NCBI GenBank assembly: GCA_947481985.1
Contig: CANKIK010000169.1
Span: 1-6,951 of the forward strand
Reading direction: 5' to 3'
Source of the DNA: QWOP01 sp003669605
GTDB lineage: Bacteria; Planctomycetota; Planctomycetia; Pirellulales; UBA1268
DNA: 6,951 nt
The notes below the pieces were generated by a model. That model was not told the DNA's origin and did no database searches. It saw only the letters and a list, made by a program, of their open reading frames with translations. The position numbers and the translations under genes were made by a program. Numbering within the stretch: position 1 is the first letter of the stretch; the number at the start of each line of letters is the position of its first letter. This document shows, in pieces, positions 1 to 5,691 of this stretch.

Positions 1-68
1 GCTTTAACCCCGGCAAGCGCAATCGCAAGGCCGGCGACGGCGGTCACAAGCATCCGTTTCTGGCTCAA
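1..68 (-). CDS. Possible 5' end of a divergent secreted/membrane protein gene (partial)
   Basis: Read on the minus strand from a TTG at 68-66, the frame gives a short basic stretch (S-Q-K-R), then M-L-V-T-A-V-A-G-L-A-I-A-L-A-G, and is open to the window edge. This is the shape of a signal peptide or signal anchor. An internal ATG at 53-51 is the alternative start, and there is an in-frame stop just upstream of the TTG. No clear Shine-Dalgarno is visible at either start. The product cannot be named because only about 22 residues are present. Two plus-strand readings compete: frame 1 ends in TAG at 73-75, and frame 3 (F-N-P-G-K-R-N-R-K-A-G-D...) ends in TGA at 126-128. Either could be the tail of an upstream gene, so strand and reality are uncertain. 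Confidence 0.3.
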   Translation of the reverse strand, partial: MSQKRMLVTAVAGLAIALAGVK

Positions 69-76
69 AGAATAGC

Positions 77-110
77 CCGGTCAACGCCACTTCCGCAAGC
101 GTTTGACCGG
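77..110. repeat. Inverted repeat with 8-bp perfect arms
   Basis: CCGGTCAA at 77-84 is the exact reverse complement of TTGACCGG at 103-110. The stem can extend inward by CGC (85-87) against GCG (99-101) if one T is bulged, leaving a loop of about 11 bases. No T-run follows on the plus strand and no clear one on the minus strand, so it is not a canonical intrinsic terminator. It lies directly after a plus-strand TAG (73-75) and just upstream of the possible minus-strand start. It could therefore end an upstream transcript or be a protein-binding site. Confidence 0.5.
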
Positions 111-237
111 CCCCTCAGTGCCGCGTGAGAGGTGGAATACCTGCCTTTCCCTTCCGAGAGGAGAGGGCGTCGTCGAGGAGCATGAACTGGCGGAAGCGGC
201 CCGGATATTGGCAGTTGGCGAGATCACGGACGCATCC

Positions 238-265
238 TTGACAAGACACTGTACGCCCGTACATT
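238..265 (+). promoter_or_regulatory. Candidate sigma-70-type promoter for the VWA gene
   Basis: A perfect -35 hexamer TTGACA (238-243) is followed after 16 bp by TACATT (260-265), which matches the -10 consensus at 4 of 6 positions. Transcription would start near 272, about 45 bases before the preferred start codon at 317. This is the best promoter-like match I found in the window. It is a consensus match only, and planctomycete promoters are not well characterised by this consensus. Confidence 0.42.
250..263. promoter_or_regulatory. Operator-like dyad inside the candidate promoter
   Basis: TGTACG (250-255), spacer CC, CGTACA (258-263) is a perfect 6-2-6 inverted repeat. It fills the second half of the -35/-10 spacer and overlaps the -10 box, where a repressor would block polymerase. 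The half-site does not identify a regulator family with confidence. As RNA it would be a small hairpin, but it lies upstream of the predicted transcription start. Confidence 0.38.
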
Positions 266-305
266 TTCCTGCGGGTGGCGGGCGACCGGGCATGAAGAAG
301 CATGC

Positions 306-311
306 GAGGTG
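306..311 (+). promoter_or_regulatory. Shine-Dalgarno sequence choosing the ATG at 317
   Basis: GAGGTG lies five bases before the ATG at 317-319. It falls inside the frame of the other possible start at 302, which has only a weak GAAGAAG upstream. This favours 317 over 302 as the start of the VWA gene. Confidence 0.5.
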
Positions 312-316
312 CGGCG

Positions 317-1813
317 ATGGACCGGGACGACAGGCGGATCGCGAAGGTCCTCGAGGAGCTTGCCGATCTGGGGTGGCGGATCGGTGAGCGGGCGGGGGAG
401 CTCGCGCGGCTGACAAAGGAACGACAGCGGGCTTCGGCTCCGCGTGCCCACGATAGCGTGGCCTGCGTTGCGGCAGCCGCCGCGGATCTCGCCTCGGAGG
501 CGGCGGCCGTGATGGCCAGCCGTGAGCCCTCGAGCCGGGGGGCGCAGCGCCAATCCAGGTGCGAGCCGAGCGCGGCGCCCCTCGATCCCCCTCCCCAGAA
601 GACCAGCGCTCTCACCCAGAACAGGAACAAAGACAAGCACAAGCACGACATCCTTACCAAGAACCCCCAGCCGTCCCAGAAGGGGGTGATTCGCCGGCGC
701 CGGCGGGGAACACTCGGGCGATCGATGCCGCGCGGCGCAGGGGAGCAAAGTGTGCGGAAGCGGGCTGTCGGGCCGCTGCTCGCAAGTGCCACCGTGCACC
801 TCGTCGCGCTTGTCGGCCTGGCCACGATCTTCGTGGTTGTCGAAGCGAAGCCGGTCCGTGTAGCGCTCACAATCGGAGATGCCGCCGAGCCAGCGTTCGA
901 GGAGGTGGCCTTGGTGTCGATCGACAGTCCCGAGCAGCCGACCGAGCCCGTGGAACTTCTGACAGAGGCGGCGATGACGGACGTGGAGCCGCTCCCCCTC
1001 CTGGAGCCAGCGCCGTCGGAGCCCCATCTCGCGGAGCAGGAGCCTGCCTACGAAGCGGCAGAGGCGATGGCAGCGCTCGATCCCGGCGCGCTGCTCGCCG
1101 AGATCGGCGCGCAGGGAGAGGCAAAGCCTGCTGGTGGTGGGCAGGGAAGGTCTGCGGCGGCGGTGCGTCCGGCCGCCACCTTCTTTGGCCGTGCCGGTCA
1201 GGGGCGCAGCGTCTGCTTCATCTGCGACAATTCCAACAGCCATCGTGACGGCAGCTTTCATGTCGTCCTCGAGGAGCTCGCGCGGGCCGTCGACGCCCTC
1301 AAACCGGAGCAGTCCTTTTTCGTGATCTTCGCCAGCGACGCGGCCTATCCGCTCTTCCATCCCGCCGCCGTCGAGGCCCTCCAGCCGGCGACGGTTGAGA
1401 ACAAACGAAAGCTGCGGGCCTGGCTCGGCACGGTGGAGATGTGCCGGGGGGGCCAGGGCATCGACGAGGCGGTGAAACAGGCGGCGATCCTCGGGGCGGA
1501 GGTTGTCTATCTCCTCTCCGACGGCGAACTCGGCGCGAGCGTCGTCGACCGTCTCAAGGGGGCTGATTTCGGCGGCGCGTTCGTCCACACTTTCGGGGTG
1601 CAGCAGACCGTCCTCGACCGGCGCACGGGGCAGGTCAATCCGGACAAGTTCCGCGCGCAGCAGGGGCACGACCGCAATCTGGCAGTCATCGCCACGGCCC
1701 ACGGGGGTGCGTTCACGGCGGTGATCGTCCCGCCGCCGGCCGCGGCCCTGGAGCGGCTCCGCCCGATCCCCCGCAACCGCTCCCGCGGGAAGGTGTGGGG
1801 GCTGAAGTTGTGA
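317..1813 (+). CDS. Membrane-anchored VWA-domain protein with basic N-terminal extension
   Basis: The product is 498 residues. Residues 1-38 are charged, probably a coiled coil (V-L-E-E-L-A-D-L, then A-G-E-L-A-R-L). Residues 39-145 are low-complexity and Pro/Ser/Arg-rich, with a KDKHKHD stretch near 106 and five arginines at 126-130. A hydrophobic segment at about 150-175, preceded by R-K-R, predicts N-in/C-out topology. An acidic, proline-rich linker follows (about 180-260). From about 299 to 480 comes a VWA domain: D304-N-S-N-S308 fits the DxSxS metal-site motif, and S-D402-G-E fits the third metal-site segment. The position of the usual threonine reads G-G-Q380-G-I, so the site looks degenerate. 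VWA domains mediate metal-dependent protein contacts; the partner here is unknown. An in-frame ATG at 725, just before the membrane segment, is an alternative start giving about 362 residues. The gene has its own candidate promoter and is 176 bp from the next gene. Confidence 0.85.
   Translation: MDRDDRRIAKVLEELADLGWRIGERAGELARLTKERQRASAPRAHDSVACVAAAAADLASEAAAVMASREPSSRGAQRQSRCEPSAAPLDPPPQKTSALTQNRNKDKHKHDILTKNPQPSQKGVIRRRRRGTLGRSMPRGAGEQSVRKRAVGPLLASATVHLVALVGLATIFVVVEAKPVRVALTIGDAAEPAFEEVALVSIDSPEQPTEPVELLTEAAMTDVEPLPLLEPAPSEPHLAEQEPAYEAAEAMAALDPGALLAEIGAQGEAKPAGGGQGRSAAAVRPAATFFGRAGQGRSVCFICDNSNSHRDGSFHVVLEELARAVDALKPEQSFFVIFASDAAYPLFHPAAVEALQPATVENKRKLRAWLGTVEMCRGGQGIDEAVKQAAILGAEVVYLLSDGELGASVVDRLKGADFGGAFVHTFGVQQTVLDRRTGQVNPDKFRAQQGHDRNLAVIATAHGGAFTAVIVPPPAAALERLRPIPRNRSRGKVWGLKL
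620..649 (+). repeat. Degenerate in-frame hexanucleotide repeat in the VWA gene
   Basis: Five consecutive six-base units (AACAGG, AACAAA, GACAAG, CACAAG, CACGAC) follow a loose NACAAG pattern, in phase with the reading frame. They encode alternating polar and basic residues, N-R-N-K-D-K-H-K-H-D. Such tracts usually grow by slippage and mark a flexible, fast-evolving linker. This supports a disordered cytoplasmic region here, or the possibility that the stretch is not translated if the start at 725 is used. Confidence 0.45.
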
Positions 1814-1902
1814 GGGAGATCAGGCGCGGTCAAATCGATCGAGATACATGACCTTGGCCCTGGCTGCGGCAGCGGCACGGAGTTGGGCGCTGGAGCCGAG
1901 GC

Positions 1903-1932
1903 TTGCCGAAGCGCCGTCGGCCGACCTATCCT
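1903..1932 (+). promoter_or_regulatory. Weak promoter candidate before the large secreted-protein gene
   Basis: TTGCCG (1903-1908) and TATCCT (1927-1932) each match the sigma-70 consensus at 4 of 6 positions, with an 18-bp spacer. They would start a transcript near 1939, giving a leader of about 50 bases to the ATG at 1990. The rest of the 176-bp gap (1814-1989) shows no gene, no T-run terminator and no other convincing signal. Confidence 0.2.
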
Positions 1933-1934
1933 TT

Positions 1935-1950
1935 TGTTGTCTCGATAACA
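1935..1950. promoter_or_regulatory. Imperfect 7-2-7 dyad near the predicted transcription start
   Basis: TGTTGTC (1935-1941) and GATAACA (1944-1950) are inverted repeats with one mismatch, separated by TC. The dyad lies right after the candidate -10 box, where an operator could act. A match of this length with a mismatch can also arise by chance. Confidence 0.22.
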
Positions 1951-1989
1951 GGACCGTCGCAGAGTTCCCATCTCAGAAGCACAATCACG

Positions 1990-4900
1990 ATGTTAAACGT
2001 TCTTTCGTATCGTGCTCTTACCTTGAGCGTGCTGGTCTGGCTCGGTTCCCCCTTCCTCCGGGCTGAGGAACCCAAGGAGCCGCCTGACCTCACGCACACG
2101 CAGGACGTAAACCGCGACAAGACGTACAACCTCGGTGCCACCGGGTTACGGGGCTGGATCTTTACCCGTCCCGAGAACTTCTTTGAGAGCCAGCAAGGCC
2201 GCACCACCACCAAGAGCCGGCAGATCCTAATCACGCACGTGGGTGCACGGTCGCCCGCCGACGGTGTGATGCAGGTCAACGATGTCATTCTGGGCACCGG
2301 AGGCAAACCCTTTACACGCGATGCCCGCCAAAGCATAGCCCTGGCCATCCAGGAGGCCGAGAAAGCCGACAATCAAGGACGATTGCAATTAACTCGCTGG
2401 CGGGCCGGTACAACCGAGGAGGTGCAACTCACGCTCAACGTGCTGGGCACCTACAGCGCCAAGGCTCCGTACAATTGCCCCAAATCCAAGGCCATCTATG
2501 ATGCCGCCTGCCTGGTGCTGGCGCGAGAGCCGTTGAAGGACGATATCTGGGGCTGTGTGAACGGCCTGGCGCTCCTCTCAACCGGCAACCCCGAGTATCT
2601 GCCCCGAGTGCGTGAATTCGCCCGCAAGATTGCCCCCAAAGACCTGAAGTTGCCGCTCAAGGACGGGATGGTGATCTGGGACTGGGGCTATCGCGGCTTG
2701 TTCTTGTGCGAGTACTTCTTAATCACGCACGACAAAGACGTTTTGCCAGCCATCCACGAGTACACCACCAAGCTAGCGCTCGGGCAAAGCCTGTACGGCA
2801 CCTTCGGCCACGGCATTGCGCGGCTCACGCCCAGCGGCCAGCGACACGGTTCGATCCCGCCCTACGGCCCGGTGAACGCCGCCGGCCTGATTGGCAATCT
2901 GGCGATTGTGATGGGAAAGAAGTGTGGCGTGAATGACGCTGAAATTCCTTCGGCGATCGATCGGGCCTCGAAGTTCTTCGGCTACTTCGTGGAGAAGGGG
3001 GCCATTCCGTACGGTGAGCATCTCCCCTGGCCCAACCATGAGAACAACGGCAAAAACGCCATGGCGGCCGTTTTCTTCACTGCGCAGGGGGACAAGATTC
3101 CCGAATCGCAGTTCTTCGCCAGAATGGTGACCGCCAGTTACCAGAATCGCGAGTATGGCCACACCGGCCAGGGATTCAGTTATCTCTGGGGTGCGCTGGG
3201 GGCGAACACGGGCGGGCCCGAAGCGCTGGCCGGGTTCTTCACAAACGCATCGTGGCACTTCGACCTCGTGCGCCGCTGCGATGGCTCGTTCACCTACGAT
3301 GGTGACGAGCAGTTCGGGGCCGGCAAGACCGATGACAACACCTACTATGGCGCCAGTGGCTATTACGGACTGAGTCCCACGGCTTGTTATGTGCTGACCT
3401 ATGCGATCCCCTTGAAGAAGCTGGTGATTACTGGTCGGGAGGCGAATCCGAAGCATTGGCTGAGCACGGAGGATGTGGCGGCGGCATTGCGGTCTGGTCG
3501 GCTGGACCTCGACCGAACAACGATGAGCAATGATCAGTTGCTCTCCGCGCTGACCGACTGGTCGCCGGTGGCGCGGGGCTGGGTGGCAGAAGAACTCGGT
3601 AAGCGATCAGAGCGGCAAGCGCTGGTGCCGGTGTTGATCAAGTTGGCCGAGGGCTCCGATGTGCGTCAGCGGCAGGGAGCGGCCGAGGCGCTGGGGTATA
3701 TGCGGGATGCTCGGGCGTTGCCAGTACTTGTCAAGCTTCTTACGGCAGATGACCGCTGGCTGCGGGTCAAGGCCGCGCACGCGTTGCGCGAACTGGGCGA
3801 CGTGGCCAAGCCGGTGGTGCCGGCCATGCTCAAGGTGGTGGTGGATACGGCCGAGCCGACCTTGCCGGTGGTCTGGGAAGACCCGATCCAGCTCACCCAA
3901 GGCGAGCTGGCGGCAGCTTTATTTCAGGGGCTCTTGAATCAATCGGTGAAGGAGGTCGATCCCGCGTTGCTGTACCCGGCGATTCGGGCAGTGGCAAACA
4001 ATCCAGACGGCATGGCGCGGTCTTACCTCACGCACACGATTACCGATCTGCTCACGCTGGAGGATGTACAGGCGCTGGCCCCTGACCTGCTGGAGGCGAT
4101 TCACACTCCGTCGCCGGCCGACACGATGTTTGCCAACGAGATCCGCATGGCCAGCCTCAAGGCGCTGGCCAAGTACCGGTTTAAGGAGGGGATTGCGGTC
4201 AGCCTTCAGTTTGCGAGCTCGCAAAGTGCGCACGGCAGCGAGAGCCGGACCGGCGAGATCATGAAGCAGCTACTCTCTTATGGCAAGGCGGCCAAGGTGA
4301 CCCTCCCCGGGCTCAAGAAGCTGATCGTTCAGTTCGAGCACGAGGAAGATTTTCCGGACTGGGCCAAGAAGCAAAAGATCGACTCGGTGAAAGAGGCCAT
4401 CCGGGCGCTTGAGAAAACGACCGCGGCGCCCCAGTTGAGGACCATTGGCGCGGCAGCCAAGCCAAAGAAGAAATCGGCACTCCTGGCAGATCAACGGGGC
4501 AAAAGCCCGGTCAAGGTCTTCATCCTGGCTGGCCAGTCGAATATGCAGGGCCAAGGAGTAACAGGGATCCGCGAGGAATTCAAAAACTCCAAAGGAACAC
4601 TGACCAGCATGCTGGCCGATCCCGTCAAGGCCCCTTTGATCAAGCACCTCCGGAATGCGAAGGGCGAATGGGTCGAGCGGAAAGACGTCTGGGTGTATGA
4701 CATCAATGAATTTGGCACCCGCAAGGGAAACCTTGACTTCGGCTTCGGCTGGAACCTGGGAGATAAGACCTGGTTTGGCCCAGAACTTCAGTTTGGCCAT
4801 GTGGTCAAGAGCCAGATCCCCAATCAGGTTTTGATCATCAAAACAGCCTGGGGCGGCCGCGCCCTGTATACCGATTTTCGCCCACCGAGTTCTGGTGGCG

Positions 4901-5391
4901 CAGTGGGCCCGTTTTACCAAGAGATGATCCAGACGGTGAAGCGCGTGCTGGCCAACCTCCAAGAGGAATTTCCAGACTACGATGGCGCGGGTTACGAACT
5001 GGCGGGATTCGTCTGGTGGCATGGCTGGAATGACTTCTGCGATCCCACCAACGCTGTCCCAGAATATGAGCACAATCTGGTCAACCTGATCCATGACGTC
5101 CGGAAAGACCTGAATGCGCCAGGACTGCCGGTTGTCGTGGGAGAATTTACAGGTCCCTGGGGGGCCGACTGCCAGGAGCCGGCAGCCCTCGCTGTGCGGA
5201 AAGCCCAGGCGACCGCCGCTGCCAGGGAGGAATTCCACGGCAATGTCAACTTCGTGGAAACGCACGACTATGTGCGGACTGAAGAAGATTCTCCCACGGG
5301 TGAGGGCTATCACGAGTTCAAGAACGGCGAGACGTACTTCTTGATTGGTGATGCGTTTGGCAAATCGATGTTGAAACTTCTGATGAAGTGA
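1990..5391 (+). CDS. Secreted PDZ/DUF6288/HEAT-repeat protein fused to a SASA-type esterase domain
   Basis: The product is 1133 residues. Residues 1-25 form a signal peptide (M-L-N-V-L-S-Y-R, hydrophobic core, L-R-A before E-E). That is why the ATG at 1990 is chosen over an upstream in-frame TTG at 1903, and no good Shine-Dalgarno is seen. Residues about 65-155 look like a PDZ domain (I-T-H-V-G-A-R-S-P-A-D-G). Residues about 155-490 resemble the planctomycete DUF6288 helical region, rich in Trp/Tyr/Gly. From about 530 to 800 come HEAT-like helical repeats, clearest at 557-615. After a Lys/Ala linker, residues 843-1133 form an SGNH/SASA (sialate O-acetylesterase-type) hydrolase. It has G-Q-S850-N-M (nucleophile), A-W-G955-G, W-W-H-G-W-N1014-D, and a late G-Y-H1108-E-F candidate catalytic histidine; the acid is unclear, perhaps D1100. 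Likely role (inference): removing ester groups from polysaccharide outside the cytoplasmic membrane, with PDZ and HEAT parts binding protein. The substrate is unknown. GC content is lower than in its neighbours. Confidence 0.92.
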   Translation: MLNVLSYRALTLSVLVWLGSPFLRAEEPKEPPDLTHTQDVNRDKTYNLGATGLRGWIFTRPENFFESQQGRTTTKSRQILITHVGARSPADGVMQVNDVILGTGGKPFTRDARQSIALAIQEAEKADNQGRLQLTRWRAGTTEEVQLTLNVLGTYSAKAPYNCPKSKAIYDAACLVLAREPLKDDIWGCVNGLALLSTGNPEYLPRVREFARKIAPKDLKLPLKDGMVIWDWGYRGLFLCEYFLITHDKDVLPAIHEYTTKLALGQSLYGTFGHGIARLTPSGQRHGSIPPYGPVNAAGLIGNLAIVMGKKCGVNDAEIPSAIDRASKFFGYFVEKGAIPYGEHLPWPNHENNGKNAMAAVFFTAQGDKIPESQFFARMVTASYQNREYGHTGQGFSYLWGALGANTGGPEALAGFFTNASWHFDLVRRCDGSFTYDGDEQFGAGKTDDNTYYGASGYYGLSPTACYVLTYAIPLKKLVITGREANPKHWLSTEDVAAALRSGRLDLDRTTMSNDQLLSALTDWSPVARGWVAEELGKRSERQALVPVLIKLAEGSDVRQRQGAAEALGYMRDARALPVLVKLLTADDRWLRVKAAHALRELGDVAKPVVPAMLKVVVDTAEPTLPVVWEDPIQLTQGELAAALFQGLLNQSVKEVDPALLYPAIRAVANNPDGMARSYLTHTITDLLTLEDVQALAPDLLEAIHTPSPADTMFANEIRMASLKALAKYRFKEGIAVSLQFASSQSAHGSESRTGEIMKQLLSYGKAAKVTLPGLKKLIVQFEHEEDFPDWAKKQKIDSVKEAIRALEKTTAAPQLRTIGAAAKPKKKSALLADQRGKSPVKVFILAGQSNMQGQGVTGIREEFKNSKGTLTSMLADPVKAPLIKHLRNAKGEWVERKDVWVYDINEFGTRKGNLDFGFGWNLGDKTWFGPELQFGHVVKSQIPNQVLIIKTAWGGRALYTDFRPPSSGGAVGPFYQEMIQTVKRVLANLQEEFPDYDGAGYELAGFVWWHGWNDFCDPTNAVPEYEHNLVNLIHDVRKDLNAPGLPVVVGEFTGPWGADCQEPAALAVRKAQATAAAREEFHGNVNFVETHDYVRTEEDSPTGEGYHEFKNGETYFLIGDAFGKSMLKLLMK

Positions 5392-5396
5392 ATGCA

Positions 5397-5436
5397 CGCA
5401 CACCATCAGTGTGTCGGCTTCAAGTGTGCGCACACT
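5397..5436 (+). terminator. Cluster of GTGTG/CACAC hairpins after the large gene
   Basis: CACAC (5399-5403) pairs with GTGTG (5409-5413) around a 5-base loop. AGTGTGCGCACACT (5423-5436) is a perfect 14-bp palindrome. CGCACAC (5397-5403) can instead pair with GTGTGCG (5424-5430), excluding both. The cluster begins 6 bp after the stop codon, where a transcript end or 3'-end-stabilising structure would be expected. There is no T-run, so it is not a canonical intrinsic terminator. The palindrome could equally be a protein-binding site. Confidence 0.33.
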
Positions 5437-5570
5437 GAGGTTGTCCCCAGCAGTTTCGGCAGTGCCCTGCCCCTCGTGATCGGGTCGCTCGGCATGCTGG
5501 AGCGCCGCTTCCGCCCCGGTCCATTTCCTCGACGGGCCAAGATCGCGGCGATTTGGTGGCTGTTACCTTT

Positions 5571-5595
5571 CCCTCTTTTTCCCTCTTTTTCCCTC
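5571..5595 (+). repeat. 10-bp tandem pyrimidine repeat (2.5 copies)
   Basis: CCCTCTTTTT occurs exactly at 5571-5580 and 5581-5590, followed by CCCTC at 5591-5595, so the unit matches one helical turn. The run is all-pyrimidine on the plus strand and is followed by AAAAA. The last T5 and this A5 form a TTTTT-CCCTC-AAAAA inverted repeat (5586-5600). It sits directly before the possible -10 box of mqnB and could affect local DNA bending or slip in copy number. Confidence 0.6.
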
Positions 5596-5604
5596 AAAAA
5601 CAGC

Positions 5605-5610
5605 TACAAT
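5605..5610 (+). promoter_or_regulatory. Possible -10 box for mqnBD
   Basis: TACAAT matches the -10 consensus at 5 of 6 positions and lies 82 bp before the mqnB ATG. No -35 hexamer is recognisable at 16-18 bp upstream, where the tandem pyrimidine repeat lies instead. If used, it would depend on an activator, on the tract itself or on another sigma factor. Confidence 0.22.
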
Positions 5611-5691
5611 TCATCCACACTTTGCCCACACGAACTTGGTTTTTCCGCAGCGCATGAGCCCGCGGCCCTCACCCGCCCCGATCCCCTTCCA

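Larger units (their letters stand above)
5392..5691 (+). other. Structured non-coding spacer upstream of mqnB
   Basis: This 300-bp stretch lies between the stop of the large gene and the mqnB start. The mqnB frame happens to stay open through it, but the peptide it would add (M-H-A-H-H-Q-C-V...) has no resemblance to the start of MqnB enzymes. It holds GTGTG/CACAC hairpins at the left, a GC-rich stretch without visible features (about 5440-5560), a 10-bp tandem pyrimidine repeat and a possible -10 box. No tRNA or other recognisable RNA gene was seen. Confidence 0.6.

Noticed and set aside
69..74. TATTCT on the minus strand as a -10 box for the left-edge gene
   Set aside because: The only partner is TTGCGG, matching just three of six -35 positions, and the start site would fall inside the candidate coding sequence from the TTG.
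145..172. Imperfect C-rich/G-rich inverted repeat around CCCTTCCGAGAGGAGAGGG
   Set aside because: The arms do not pair well and there is no T-run. It looks like the C/G-rich filler common between genes in high-GC genomes.
559..1248. Plus-strand frame offset from the VWA gene, giving a 229-residue Arg/Ala-rich protein
   Set aside because: The VWA frame is continuous and carries the membrane segment and metal-site motif. The alternative has low-complexity composition, and no frameshift is needed.
347..1278. 14-base direct repeat GTCCTCGAGGAGCT at 347-360 and 1265-1278
   Set aside because: Both copies are in the same frame and encode V-L-E-E-L with favoured GC-rich codons. Shared codon preference in two amphipathic helices explains it.
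224..1702. 492-codon minus-strand open frame opposite the VWA gene
   Set aside because: It mirrors a gene with recognisable VWA motifs. Its translation is Arg/Leu/Gly-rich without domains, as expected of a GC-rich antisense shadow.
1903..1989. In-frame TTG start extending the large protein by 29 residues
   Set aside because: The extension would bury the signal peptide that begins at the ATG at 1990, and it overlaps promoter-like sequence.
4270..5433. 387-codon minus-strand open frame opposite the esterase domain
   Set aside because: The plus strand here carries clear SASA catalytic blocks. The minus-strand translation has no recognisable motif.
5392..5691. In-frame ATG at 5392 extending MqnB by 100 residues
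   Set aside because: The extension covers hairpins and a pyrimidine tandem repeat and has no similarity to futalosine hydrolases, which normally begin at the strand encoded just after 5692.
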